From an uncultured Bacteroidales bacterium (GTDB taxonomy: Bacteria; Bacteroidota; Bacteroidia; Bacteroidales; Paludibacteraceae): DNA of 8,096 nucleotides. Positions 1 to 5,530 of this stretch are shown in pieces. The translations under genes and the position numbers were made by a program. The stretch spans positions 1 to 8,096 of the forward strand of contig CAIUKZ010000067.1 of NCBI GenBank assembly GCA_903899865.1, in the 5' to 3' direction. Each line of letters opens with the position of its first letter. Positions within the stretch are counted from its first letter, which is position 1. The notes under the pieces are model-generated. The model ran no database searches, was not told the origin of the DNA, and saw nothing but the letters and a program-made list of their open reading frames with translations.

Positions 1-162
1 ATGCCAGCCGAAAGTAGAATGTTGCAAATTTACAAATCTGTAGATACGCTGCTCCCATCCGTCTATCAGGCTGGGCAATGGGTTTATAGTCCATCGGGAA
101 TGCCCACTTGCATACTGACGGGCAAATTAGCATCAGATAAAGTTTTGAAAAAGTCCAAATAG
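1..162 (+). CDS. C-terminal end of an unrecognised protein (partial, 5' end outside window)
   Basis: Frame 1 is open from the first base to a TAG at 160-162 and encodes 53 residues. The ATG at position 1 is probably only the window edge falling on an internal Met, so this is most likely the tail of a longer gene entering from the left. The visible peptide is mixed alpha/beta-like (...QWVYSPSGMPTCIL...) with a basic end (LKKSK). I do not recognise its family. It converges on the ATPase gene, with only two bases between the two stop codons and no hairpin terminator between them. It lies on the chromosomal side of the tRNA-Pro junction, so it is probably a resident gene and not element cargo. 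The short length leaves a chance that it is not coding. Confidence 0.45.
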   Translation: MPAESRMLQIYKSVDTLLPSVYQAGQWVYSPSGMPTCILTGKLASDKVLKKSK

Positions 163-164
163 GA

Positions 165-1487
165 TTATTGATTCTTCTGTAGATTTGCAACTGCATAAAG
201 TGGATAGACCTCAATATTTTGGTAAGTCGAAAAATTTTCTTGTGATATTCGAATGCCTTTCTCGGTATTTTTTAAATCCATAAAAATTTTAAGACTCTGC
301 ATACTCCCTTTTGTTCCAGCTTTTACCTCAACGGGGAGGATTTGTGAGTACTGTTGAATTAAATAATCAACTTCTGCATTGCTACTTTTAGCTTCGCGAT
401 GCCAATAATAAAGGTTTTGTCGTTGATAGCAGGAAGCCGATTTTACTAATTCCAGCCCAACATTCAATTCGGCAAGCGCTCCTTTATTGATAGACTCAAA
501 ATCATTTCTAAGTAAAACATCAGAAAGTTTCAAACCCAAAATACGTTGAAAAATGCCTGAATCGAAAACGATAAATTTCCTCATTTTGGGATTTATTTCT
601 GCTCCCAATGGAACTCCGTTGGCGGCACTAAGAGTTATTGGAAGTATCAATCCAGCCATGGTCAAAAGTTCAAGAGCATCTTTCACTTGCAAAAGATTTG
701 CATCTGGCAAAGCTTTGTTGTAGACAAACTTTTGTCCGTTTTGCTCTACCACCGATCTAAAAACCATTCGAATAAGCGTTGGTGATGATCTTTTTTTGTA
801 TTTCGTAAAATCATCTTCATAAGCAGAGATCAACCCGTCAAGAACACGTTGGCAGGATAATAAATCACCACCTGAAAAATAACTGGAAATTACCTTAGGC
901 ATACCACCCAGCACCAAAAACTGTTTATACATCTCCAACGCTTTAGTATGAATAGCTTCGGAGAAGGGTTGTTGTGGAGAAGCCTCAGCAATGGATTTAT
1001 GAAGCAATTCAGCGTTTGCAGCCTGTAAAAACTCACCAAACGAAAAAGGATAAAGAAACAACGAACTAACTCGCCCTACTCCGAATGACGGTAGTTCAGC
1101 CAACGCAAACTCAAGCAACGAACCAGCAGCAATTACATGTAATTCGGGATATTGTTCATAGAAAAAGCGCAGGGATGAAATAGCTGGTAAACAGCTTTGA
1201 ATTTCGTCGAAAAACAAGAGCGTTTCGCCTGGAATAATTGTCGTTTCATAAAGCACGGATAATTTTTCACAAATGGCTTTAGGACGCAAATTTCCTTCAA
1301 AAACACTTTTGACTTCGCTATCCTGTTCAAAATTCACTTCTACATAACTTTTGAACTGACCGCCGAAATTACGAACCACTGATGATTTCCCCACCTGCCT
1401 TGCACCTCTTATCAATAATGGTTGTCTTTCATTGTCATTTTTCCAACGAATCAACTCTTCCTCTATATCTCGTTTGTAATAAGCCAT
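165..1487 (-). CDS. AAA_14 / DUF4143 family ATP-binding protein
   Basis: A 440-aa protein of the widespread bacterial and archaeal AAA_14 + DUF4143 ATPases, near full length for the family. The Walker A motif is GARQVGKS at residues 28-35 and Walker B is LLFFDEIQ at 90-97 (D94, E95). A sensor-like AAGSLLEF follows at 120-127. The C-terminal half is the DUF4143 region. It contains a restriction-endonuclease-like signature, D374 followed by E387-V-K389 (PVEVKAG), seen in many members. The biological role of the family is not settled; ATP binding is well supported and nuclease activity is only an inference. The ATG at 1485-1487 is preceded by an A/T-rich leader and a good -7 box. The gene is monocistronic here and cytoplasmic (no signal peptide or membrane segment). 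It lies outside the predicted element, on the tRNA-downstream chromosome side. Confidence 0.9.
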   Translation of the reverse strand: MAYYKRDIEEELIRWKNDNERQPLLIRGARQVGKSSVVRNFGGQFKSYVEVNFEQDSEVKSVFEGNLRPKAICEKLSVLYETTIIPGETLLFFDEIQSCLPAISSLRFFYEQYPELHVIAAGSLLEFALAELPSFGVGRVSSLFLYPFSFGEFLQAANAELLHKSIAEASPQQPFSEAIHTKALEMYKQFLVLGGMPKVISSYFSGGDLLSCQRVLDGLISAYEDDFTKYKKRSSPTLIRMVFRSVVEQNGQKFVYNKALPDANLLQVKDALELLTMAGLILPITLSAANGVPLGAEINPKMRKFIVFDSGIFQRILGLKLSDVLLRNDFESINKGALAELNVGLELVKSASCYQRQNLYYWHREAKSSNAEVDYLIQQYSQILPVEVKAGTKGSMQSLKIFMDLKNTEKGIRISQENFSTYQNIEVYPLYAVANLQKNQ

Positions 1488-1517
1488 TTTCTTATGTTAT
1501 TTTTAAACTTCACACTG

Positions 1518-1546
1518 CAAAGATAAATGATTTGTTGTTTTTACAA
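1518..1546 (-). promoter_or_regulatory. Putative promoter of the ATPase gene
   Basis: Read on the minus strand, TATCTTTG (1525-1518) matches the Bacteroidota -7 consensus TAnnTTTG. A TTG at 1546-1544 lies 18 nt upstream, close to the usual 19-21 nt spacing for a -33 element. The -33 trinucleotide lies inside the gene-proximal copy of the 33-bp-spaced repeat, so a protein bound there would be expected to affect transcription. The predicted leader is only about 25 nt. Confidence 0.6.
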
Positions 1547-1623
1547 GGCAATAATTGAAATATTTTTCAGTTTTTACAAGGCAATAACTGCACACTAATG
1601 TCATTTATACAAGGCAATCGTTG
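1537..1623 (-). repeat. Three direct repeats at an exact 33-bp period upstream of the ATPase gene
   Basis: The plus-strand core ACAAGGCAATAATTG occurs at 1543-1557, 1576-1590 (ACAAGGCAATAACTG) and 1609-1623 (ACAAGGCAATCGTTG). The first two copies extend leftward to 1537 and 1570 as 21-mers with one mismatch; the third is more diverged. Copy starts are exactly 33 bp apart, about three helical turns, so all copies face the same side of the DNA. The ten bases ACAAGGCAAT are invariant. The proximal copy overlaps the proposed -33 box. The layout suggests an operator array for a regulator of the ATPase gene, possibly an autoregulator; this is inference. Confidence 0.75.
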
Positions 1624-1646
1624 TAATATGAAAAAAAATATCATAA

Positions 1647-1673
1647 TTTAAAATTATTATTTATAATTTTAAA
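1647..1673. repeat. Perfect 11-bp AT-only inverted repeat
   Basis: TTTAAAATTAT (1647-1657) and its exact complement ATAATTTTAAA (1663-1673) are separated by 5 nt. The arms contain only A and T, so the hairpin is weak, and no U-tract makes it a clear terminator. It lies between the repeat array of the ATPase gene and the tRNA terminator. It could be an operator, a cruciform or chance in AT-rich DNA. I see nothing else definite in 1674-1750. Confidence 0.5.
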
Positions 1674-1750
1674 ACTCCCCAAAGTTACTATTAATGGGCG
1701 TTTCAGAAGATCCCAGCATTACTTTTGTCCATTAAACAGAAATATGTTAG

Positions 1751-1790
1751 ACTAAAAATAAAAAAGACCTACACTTTCGTGTAAGTCTTT
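1751..1790 (-). terminator. Intrinsic terminator downstream of tRNA-Pro
   Basis: On the minus strand a 12-bp stem (arms 1790-1779 and 1774-1763, one G-U pair) closes a GAAA tetraloop (1778-1775). A T-rich run, TTTTTTATTTTT, follows at about 1764-1753. It begins 13 bp beyond the 3' end of the tRNA-Pro fragment and has the form expected of the native tRNA terminator. Its presence supports 1-1802 being the original chromosome downstream of the tRNA. Confidence 0.85.
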
Positions 1791-1802
1791 GATAATAAGC
1801 AG

Positions 1803-1849
1803 TCGGGATGACAAGATTCGAACTTGCGACCACACGCCCCCCAGACGTG
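1803..1849 (-). pseudogene. 3' fragment of tRNA-Pro (anticodon GGG); attachment-site core
   Basis: The minus strand reads the 3' half of a proline tRNA. The anticodon stem is CACGT/GCGTG (1849-1845 and 1837-1833) with loop CTGGGGG, and the anticodon GGG is at 1842-1840. The variable loop is followed by a T-arm GCAAG-TTCGAAT-CTTGT, the 3' acceptor strand CATCCCG and discriminator A at 1803. CCA is not encoded. Rightward of about 1850 the sequence no longer fits a D-arm, and no CGGGATG 5' acceptor strand follows, so the gene is incomplete. A 3' tRNA fragment beside a tyrosine integrase is the classic footprint of site-specific integration into a tRNA 3' end. The fragment is the likely direct repeat (att); its exact limits cannot be set without the other end. 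Confidence 0.85.
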
Positions 1850-1869
1850 TACATTACTTCATAATATAT

Positions 1870-1900
1870 TTTGGTAATCACTTGTATTTGTGTATATTTG
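1870..1900 (+). promoter_or_regulatory. Integrase promoter (Bacteroidota type)
   Basis: A -33 TTTG at 1870-1873 and a -7 TATATTTG at 1893-1900 are separated by 19 bp, which fits the Bacteroidota primary-sigma consensus (TTTG / TAnnTTTG). It lies just inside the element, within 25 bp of the tRNA fragment, and gives a leader of roughly 130 nt before the ATG at 2040. A 7-bp inverted repeat (ACAAAAT at 1920-1926, ATTTTGT at 1941-1947) sits just downstream of the expected transcription start and might be an operator or integrase site. Confidence 0.75.
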
Positions 1901-1963
1901 TACTGTAAATCAACTAGTAACAAAATGCTAAAAATAGACAATTTTGTATTGATTTAGGCGAAA

Positions 1964-1983
1964 TGTTTTACCATTGTTTTACC
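1964..1983 (+). repeat. Two 9-bp direct repeats, 11-bp period, in the integrase leader
   Basis: TGTTTTACC occurs at 1964-1972 and again at 1975-1983, one helical turn apart. The pair lies between the integrase promoter and its start codon, about 115 bp from the tRNA fragment. This is a plausible place for an arm-type integrase site or an operator. The second copy overlaps a TTG at 1974 that also opens the integrase frame. Confidence 0.5.
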
Positions 1984-2039
1984 CTGATTTTAAGCTCTCA
2001 GCTAAAAAATGCGGTATTCAATTTATAAAACCCAATACA

Positions 2040-3356
2040 ATGAAAAACTACAAAGTTATTTTGTGGACACACAAAACATTAATCAGTGGAGAATTCTCAG
2101 TTTTCTTACGCATTACGAAAGATCGTAAAGTGAAATACATTTCTCTTGGTATTTCAGCACTTTCTGAACAATGGAACGAGCAGTTTGGCCGCTACAATGA
2201 AAAAAAGAAGAAAGGTGTTCTAGTACACCCCGATTTTGTTGAGAATAACGCCTTCCTAAATATCCAGGAAATAAAAGCCAAAGATGTAATTGCCGATTTT
2301 GAACGGAATAAAATCGACTGGACACTTAACCAGTTTGAAGAAGCATTTTTAAATCGCTTAAAGCAAGGGAAAGTCAAACATTTCTTTGAAAGTCAAATAC
2401 ATAAACTCAAAGAAACTGACCATATTGGCAATGCACTTTGCTACCAGAGAACATTGGATATGCTTGAGATATTTGATAAAAAGTTTGAAAAAAGGCTTTT
2501 CTCTGAAATTGACATTAAATATGTCAGAGCTTTTGACGAATTTCTTCAAATGCCTCGCGAGTCTGTTTATACAAGTAAAAAGGGAAATAAAAGGGTTGTA
2601 CAAAGAAAAGGAAATTCTAGCAATACGCGGATGATTCATTTTAGAACTTTGCGAGCGATTTTGAATCAAGCCATTGAAACCAAAGAGGCAAGTACAACAA
2701 CATATCCATTCGGGAAAGGAGGTTTTGAAGTAGCCAAATTAGGAGAAGAAACAGAAAAAAGATACTTACCGTCTGAATATCTGGTTAAGATTAAAACGAC
2801 TTGCTCTGACAAAAAAAATAACGAGTATGCTCGAAAACTATTTCTGTTCTCTTACTTTTGTTATGGAATGAGCTTTGTAGATATGGCAGGCTTAACACAC
2901 CAAAACATTAAACGGTATGAGAGTGGTCTATATATTACATATAAACGTCATAAGACAAAAAACAGTAAAGGTGCTAAGGCAATAAATATAAAGCTTTCTG
3001 AAGAACTACAAACGCTTATCAATGACCTTGCTGATATGAAGCAACCAGTTGAAAATTACTTACTTCCAATTGTGACAATTCAAGGTCTATCGAGCGAGAA
3101 ACTATACAACCATTTAAAAACAAGACTCAAAAAATTTAATATGTATCTCGAAAATTTGGCATTAGAATTTGGCATTAATGACATCAACCTAACTTCTTAT
3201 GTAAGCCGTCATACCATGGCCATGAGTTTGCAGAACAATGAAGTCCCCAGAGAAGTTATTTCGCAAATACTAGGCCACAAAGACCTCAAAACAACAAACA
3301 CTTATCTCGACAGTTTTAACAGCAATATAATCGATGAAGCAGTAAAAGTTTTGTAA
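2040..3356 (+). CDS. Tyrosine recombinase / integrase of the element
   Basis: A 438-aa site-specific recombinase that would integrate and excise the element at tRNA-Pro. Domain order is an N-terminal Arm DNA-binding region (about 1-90), a SAM-like core-binding region (about 110-210) and the catalytic domain (about 245-430). Visible catalytic-box residues are Arg390 in SYVSRH, His413 in LGHKD and the nucleophile Tyr422 in TYLDSF; lysines in YKRHKTK fit the beta-hairpin Lys. The Arg-I position, in YGMSFVD, is Ser278, a substitution also known from CTnDOT IntDOT. The residue before Gly276, commonly Arg in relatives, is Tyr275. HxxR is YVSR. The frame is open from a TTG at 1974, but the ATG at 2040 is preferred because the product then begins MKNYKVILW, a typical start, after an A-rich leader. 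Transcription probably starts near 1905 and stops at the hairpin at 3387. Confidence 0.93.
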   Translation: MKNYKVILWTHKTLISGEFSVFLRITKDRKVKYISLGISALSEQWNEQFGRYNEKKKKGVLVHPDFVENNAFLNIQEIKAKDVIADFERNKIDWTLNQFEEAFLNRLKQGKVKHFFESQIHKLKETDHIGNALCYQRTLDMLEIFDKKFEKRLFSEIDIKYVRAFDEFLQMPRESVYTSKKGNKRVVQRKGNSSNTRMIHFRTLRAILNQAIETKEASTTTYPFGKGGFEVAKLGEETEKRYLPSEYLVKIKTTCSDKKNNEYARKLFLFSYFCYGMSFVDMAGLTHQNIKRYESGLYITYKRHKTKNSKGAKAINIKLSEELQTLINDLADMKQPVENYLLPIVTIQGLSSEKLYNHLKTRLKKFNMYLENLALEFGINDINLTSYVSRHTMAMSLQNNEVPREVISQILGHKDLKTTNTYLDSFNSNIIDEAVKVL

Positions 3357-3386
3357 TAAAGAATAGAACAAATACGTTAATATCTT

Positions 3387-3417
3387 AAAATGACATGATA
3401 ATTCATGTCATTTTTTT
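3387..3417 (+). terminator. Intrinsic terminator after the integrase gene
   Basis: A perfect 12-bp stem (AAAATGACATGA at 3387-3398, TCATGTCATTTT at 3403-3414) closes a TAAT loop and runs into seven T residues (3411-3417). It lies 30 bp after the integrase stop and separates that gene from the next. The remaining 50 bp before 3468 show no convincing promoter box. Confidence 0.88.
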
Positions 3418-3467
3418 ATCTGCATGAAATTGATTATAACTGATCATAAATTATAGAAATTATCAAT

Positions 3468-4562
3468 ATGATTAAGCGGGAATTAACCAACACATATCTA
3501 TCAAGTTTTAACCTACTCACTGAAGCTTTGTATTTATGCTGGTGTAATTCATTTTGCCTCGAAACAAATAGACTTGACAAAGCAGAGCTAAAAGAGCAAA
3601 TTCAGTCATATGGTTATTACGATCACAAATACGCATACAGGAAAGAAGTTCCAATCAATTTTATCAACAACCTTGAATTTAAAACACTTGTCTGGGCAAA
3701 CAAATTTTCGAATGCCCTTAGTCAAAATGAACTATGTGAATATGTTGAACTATACAAACAAGTAATTGATGAGGTTGAAAACAACTTGTTTCTACTAAAA
3801 AGTAAGGATGAAAGAATTGCTTATGCTAATATTCTATTGCGCAACTTTGACAAAGGTCACATTCATAGACGCAAGTTAGATGTTCCCGAACGTAACAGAC
3901 TGTACAAAGAAACTTTTGAAGTAATTTTAGATCGGGAGTTTTTATCCAAAGATGGTGTATCGATTCAAGATAATGAATGTGCTGGAGCCTATCCAAATTA
4001 TGATCTTACTGCTCGATTGATTAATCACCTTGATTTTATTGACAAGTTGATAGAATTATTCTCATGTTTCGAAATCGACCTTATATATTTGGCTACGAAA
4101 TTCAAACTTAATTTATATATTTTCGACATAGATAAAAGAGAAATTGAAGGACAGGGAGAGCCTGAGTCAACAACTGGCAATTTATACAGTCTAATTGAAA
4201 AGAACAATTTCAAAGACACTACTCTTCCTAAATTCACATCAGCACTATCCGATGATTGTTTAATAAAAATAATGCACTATCTTTCAAACAAGAACAAACT
4301 AATTGATGCCAATATAGACACTTGGCTTTTTTGGTTTAACCGAAAATACATAAAAGTTCCCGAACCATTAAAGTGGAACAGTTCACCTACTCTGCTATCA
4401 AATATTATTCAACAACTATGTGGTGAAAGTATTTCCACCATTGTCAAAAAAGCTTTTAGTACGAATGTATATGTCAAACCAACTAAAAGCAAATATGGAC
4501 GTAGCAGAATGCACAAAGAAATAGAACAAATTATCATCATTTCAAAGCAAAAAAACAGCTAA
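3468..4562 (+). CDS. Protein of unknown function, 364 aa, between integrase and HTH genes
   Basis: I do not recognise the family. The frame is long and strongly codon-like, begins with ATG after an A/T-rich leader and ends in TAA. No signal peptide, membrane helix or nucleotide-binding loop is visible, so the product is probably cytoplasmic. The N-terminus has clustered cysteines (C24, C26, C30). The middle, about residues 85-140, is charged and helical. The C-terminal third (about 255-320) has alternating hydrophobic and polar helices followed by PLKWNSSPTLLSNIIQQL. That segment resembles a recurring (K)IKW-GS---L--LI--L pattern in Bacteroidota accessory proteins of unknown role; this is a loose memory-based likeness. 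The end is basic. It has its own terminators on both sides and thus looks like an independent unit. I considered RteC regulators but cannot support that from conserved motifs. Confidence 0.75.
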   Translation: MIKRELTNTYLSSFNLLTEALYLCWCNSFCLETNRLDKAELKEQIQSYGYYDHKYAYRKEVPINFINNLEFKTLVWANKFSNALSQNELCEYVELYKQVIDEVENNLFLLKSKDERIAYANILLRNFDKGHIHRRKLDVPERNRLYKETFEVILDREFLSKDGVSIQDNECAGAYPNYDLTARLINHLDFIDKLIELFSCFEIDLIYLATKFKLNLYIFDIDKREIEGQGEPESTTGNLYSLIEKNNFKDTTLPKFTSALSDDCLIKIMHYLSNKNKLIDANIDTWLFWFNRKYIKVPEPLKWNSSPTLLSNIIQQLCGESISTIVKKAFSTNVYVKPTKSKYGRSRMHKEIEQIIIISKQKNS

Positions 4563-4565
4563 ATC

Positions 4566-4653
4566 TCCGACCCAACTTCCGACCTATCATTAGCCTCTAT
4601 TTGAGGCTATTTTTGTATTATTTCCGACCTAGTCCGACCCGTCCGAAGTCGGA
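4566..4653. repeat. Cluster of TCCGACC direct repeats with one inverted copy
   Basis: TCCGACC occurs at 4566-4572, 4578-4584, 4623-4629 and 4633-4639. An inverted pair TCCGA/TCGGA follows at 4642-4646 and 4649-4653. The 10-mer TTCCGACCTA is repeated 45 bp apart (4577-4586 and 4622-4631). The two direct-repeat pairs flank the terminator hairpin at 4591. The GC-rich motif stands out in AT-rich DNA and lies just upstream of the HTH operon. Binding sites for an excisionase or a regulator are a reasonable guess. Confidence 0.6.
4591..4614 (+). terminator. Intrinsic terminator after the 364-aa protein gene
   Basis: A 7-bp stem TAGCCTC/GAGGCTA (4591-4597 and 4603-4609) with a 5-nt loop is followed by TTTTT at 4610-4614. 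It lies 28 bp after the stop codon and insulates the following operon. Confidence 0.8.
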
Positions 4654-4706
4654 GTCCTACTCAATAATTCCCATTATTTCATAGTATCTGCTTATATTTT
4701 TGATGA

Positions 4707-4714
4707 TACATTTG
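4707..4714 (+). promoter_or_regulatory. -7 promoter element of the HTH-DUF3987 operon
   Basis: TACATTTG matches TAnnTTTG exactly and lies 61 bp before the start codon at 4776. No good TTTG is found 19-21 bp upstream; the nearest candidates are off-spacing. The weak -33 may mean that the promoter depends on an activator, which the TCCGACC cluster just upstream could bind. That link is inference. Confidence 0.55.
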
Positions 4715-4720
4715 TAGCAA

Positions 4721-4753
4721 GAAAGCCATTAGACTGCGCAGCTAGTAGCTTTC
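4721..4753 (+). promoter_or_regulatory. Extended hairpin in the 5' leader of the HTH operon
   Basis: The leader can fold into an interrupted stem. GAAAGC (4721-4726) pairs with GCTTTC (4748-4753). ATTAG (4728-4732) pairs with CTAGT (4742-4746, one G-U pair). CTG/CAG closes the tip (4734-4736 and 4739-4741). It starts a few bases after the predicted transcription start and ends 22 nt before the ATG, with no U-tract directly after. This points to an RNA structure affecting stability or translation, not a simple terminator. Confidence 0.5.
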
Positions 4754-4775
4754 AAAAATCAAAAAAAACACAATC

Positions 4776-5129
4776 ATGGAAACTAAATTTCAGCCAACAA
4801 ACGAGACTCCGTTAGCAGCTCTTACCATTGGACAGTTCAAAGATTTATTAGGAGAAATGGTAAAACCGCAACTTGTAGTACAAACAAAGCAAGACGCTTT
4901 TCCTGATACATTCGGAAAAAATGAATGCAGTAAATTAACCGGCTACGCTGTAAACACAATCAACAAGATGATTTGCGAAAAAGCAATTCCATTTTACAAG
5001 AGGAATGCAAAAGTACTTTTCCGGAGAGAAGAAATCGAAGCCTGGCTGTTAGCCAACAGAGTCCAAACAGTAGAAGAATTTATCGAGGAAAAAGAAAATG
5101 CACTTTTCAACTCCAAATCCCCCAAATGA
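4776..5129 (+). CDS. Excisionase-like helix-turn-helix protein (HTH_17 type), first of the pair
   Basis: A 117-aa protein with a DNA-binding helix-turn-helix of the MerR/excisionase (HTH_17) type at about residues 46-92. The motif runs FGKNECSKLTGY, a recognition-helix segment AVNTINKMICEKAIPFYK, then a strand and the closing EEIEAWL. The N-terminal 45 residues are amphipathic (PLAALTIGQFKDLL) and probably serve in protein contacts. Length and position match small HTH proteins such as Xis2c of CTnDOT, which help excision and regulate neighbouring genes; orthology cannot be claimed. The ATG follows an A-rich leader with no Shine-Dalgarno sequence. It is the first gene of the probable operon, 38 bp before the second HTH gene. 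Confidence 0.85.
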   Translation: METKFQPTNETPLAALTIGQFKDLLGEMVKPQLVVQTKQDAFPDTFGKNECSKLTGYAVNTINKMICEKAIPFYKRNAKVLFRREEIEAWLLANRVQTVEEFIEEKENALFNSKSPK

Positions 5130-5144
5130 TTTTATCTACCAACT

Positions 5145-5158
5145 ATTAATTATTAATT
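5145..5158 (+). repeat. Two ATTAATT heptads before the second HTH gene
   Basis: ATTAATT occurs twice in tandem (5145-5151, 5152-5158), ending 9 bp before the ATG at 5168. It belongs to the same style of A/T heptad found at 6914-6948 and 7200-7248. Confidence 0.45.
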
Positions 5159-5167
5159 AGCTAAAAC

Positions 5168-5530
5168 ATGAACTTCAAAGAACATTTCGAAAAGTTTGAA
5201 GCTGATCTCAGAAAGAAAATGCTTGATGATGAAACAATCATTGAGTCATTAAAGGATGTCAGTCAGCAGCATGAAGAACTACTCAAACGATTAGATAATT
5301 TAATGGTGGGATTGAATGAAAATCGAAAACTCCCAGACGATCCATTTTTCTCCAATGATGAATTCATGGATTTAATGAGTATCAGTGTACGCACCGCCCA
5401 GCTTTGGAGAGATCAGGGATTAATTAGTTATTCTCAAATCAGTGGTAAAATCTACTACCGTATGTCTGACATTCAGAAACTATTGGACGACAACTATCAT
5501 AAATCAATTAAAAAGGCAAGAAAGCCATGA
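5168..5530 (+). CDS. Excisionase-like helix-turn-helix protein, second of the pair
   Basis: A 120-aa protein with a strongly charged helical N-terminus (about 3-52, probable coiled coil for dimerisation) and a C-terminal HTH_17 domain at about 60-107. The domain reads FFSNDEFMDLMSISVRTAQL, then WRDQGLI, a short strand GKIYYR and the closing helix MSDIQKLL. This architecture is typical of the second small HTH protein in Bacteroidales elements (Xis2d-like in CTnDOT), proposed to act with its partner as recombination directionality factor and regulator. The product ends in a basic tail (KKARKP). Its stop overlaps the start of the DUF3987 gene as ATGA, indicating translational coupling. Confidence 0.85.
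   Translation: MNFKEHFEKFEADLRKKMLDDETIIESLKDVSQQHEELLKRLDNLMVGLNENRKLPDDPFFSNDEFMDLMSISVRTAQLWRDQGLISYSQISGKIYYRMSDIQKLLDDNYHKSIKKARKP

Noticed and set aside
1720..1727. TACTTTTG, a plus-strand match to the -7 consensus
   Set aside because: It faces a region with no gene before the tRNA fragment and has no paired -33 element, so a chance match is likely.
1747..1941. 64-codon minus-strand frame across the tRNA fragment
   Set aside because: It crosses the tRNA-Pro 3' half, the terminator and the integrase promoter, and encodes no recognisable protein.
1974..2039. TTG start that would lengthen the integrase by 22 residues
   Set aside because: The extension overlaps the TGTTTTACC repeats and does not look like the usual integrase N-terminus, while the ATG at 2040 gives a typical MKNYKVIL start after an A-rich leader.
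3468..4562. Assignment of the 364-aa protein to the RteC regulator family
   Set aside because: Position and a few residues invite the idea, but the conserved RteC blocks I would expect (the basic YYRTG region and the SHDYKVAKI-like segment) are not present.
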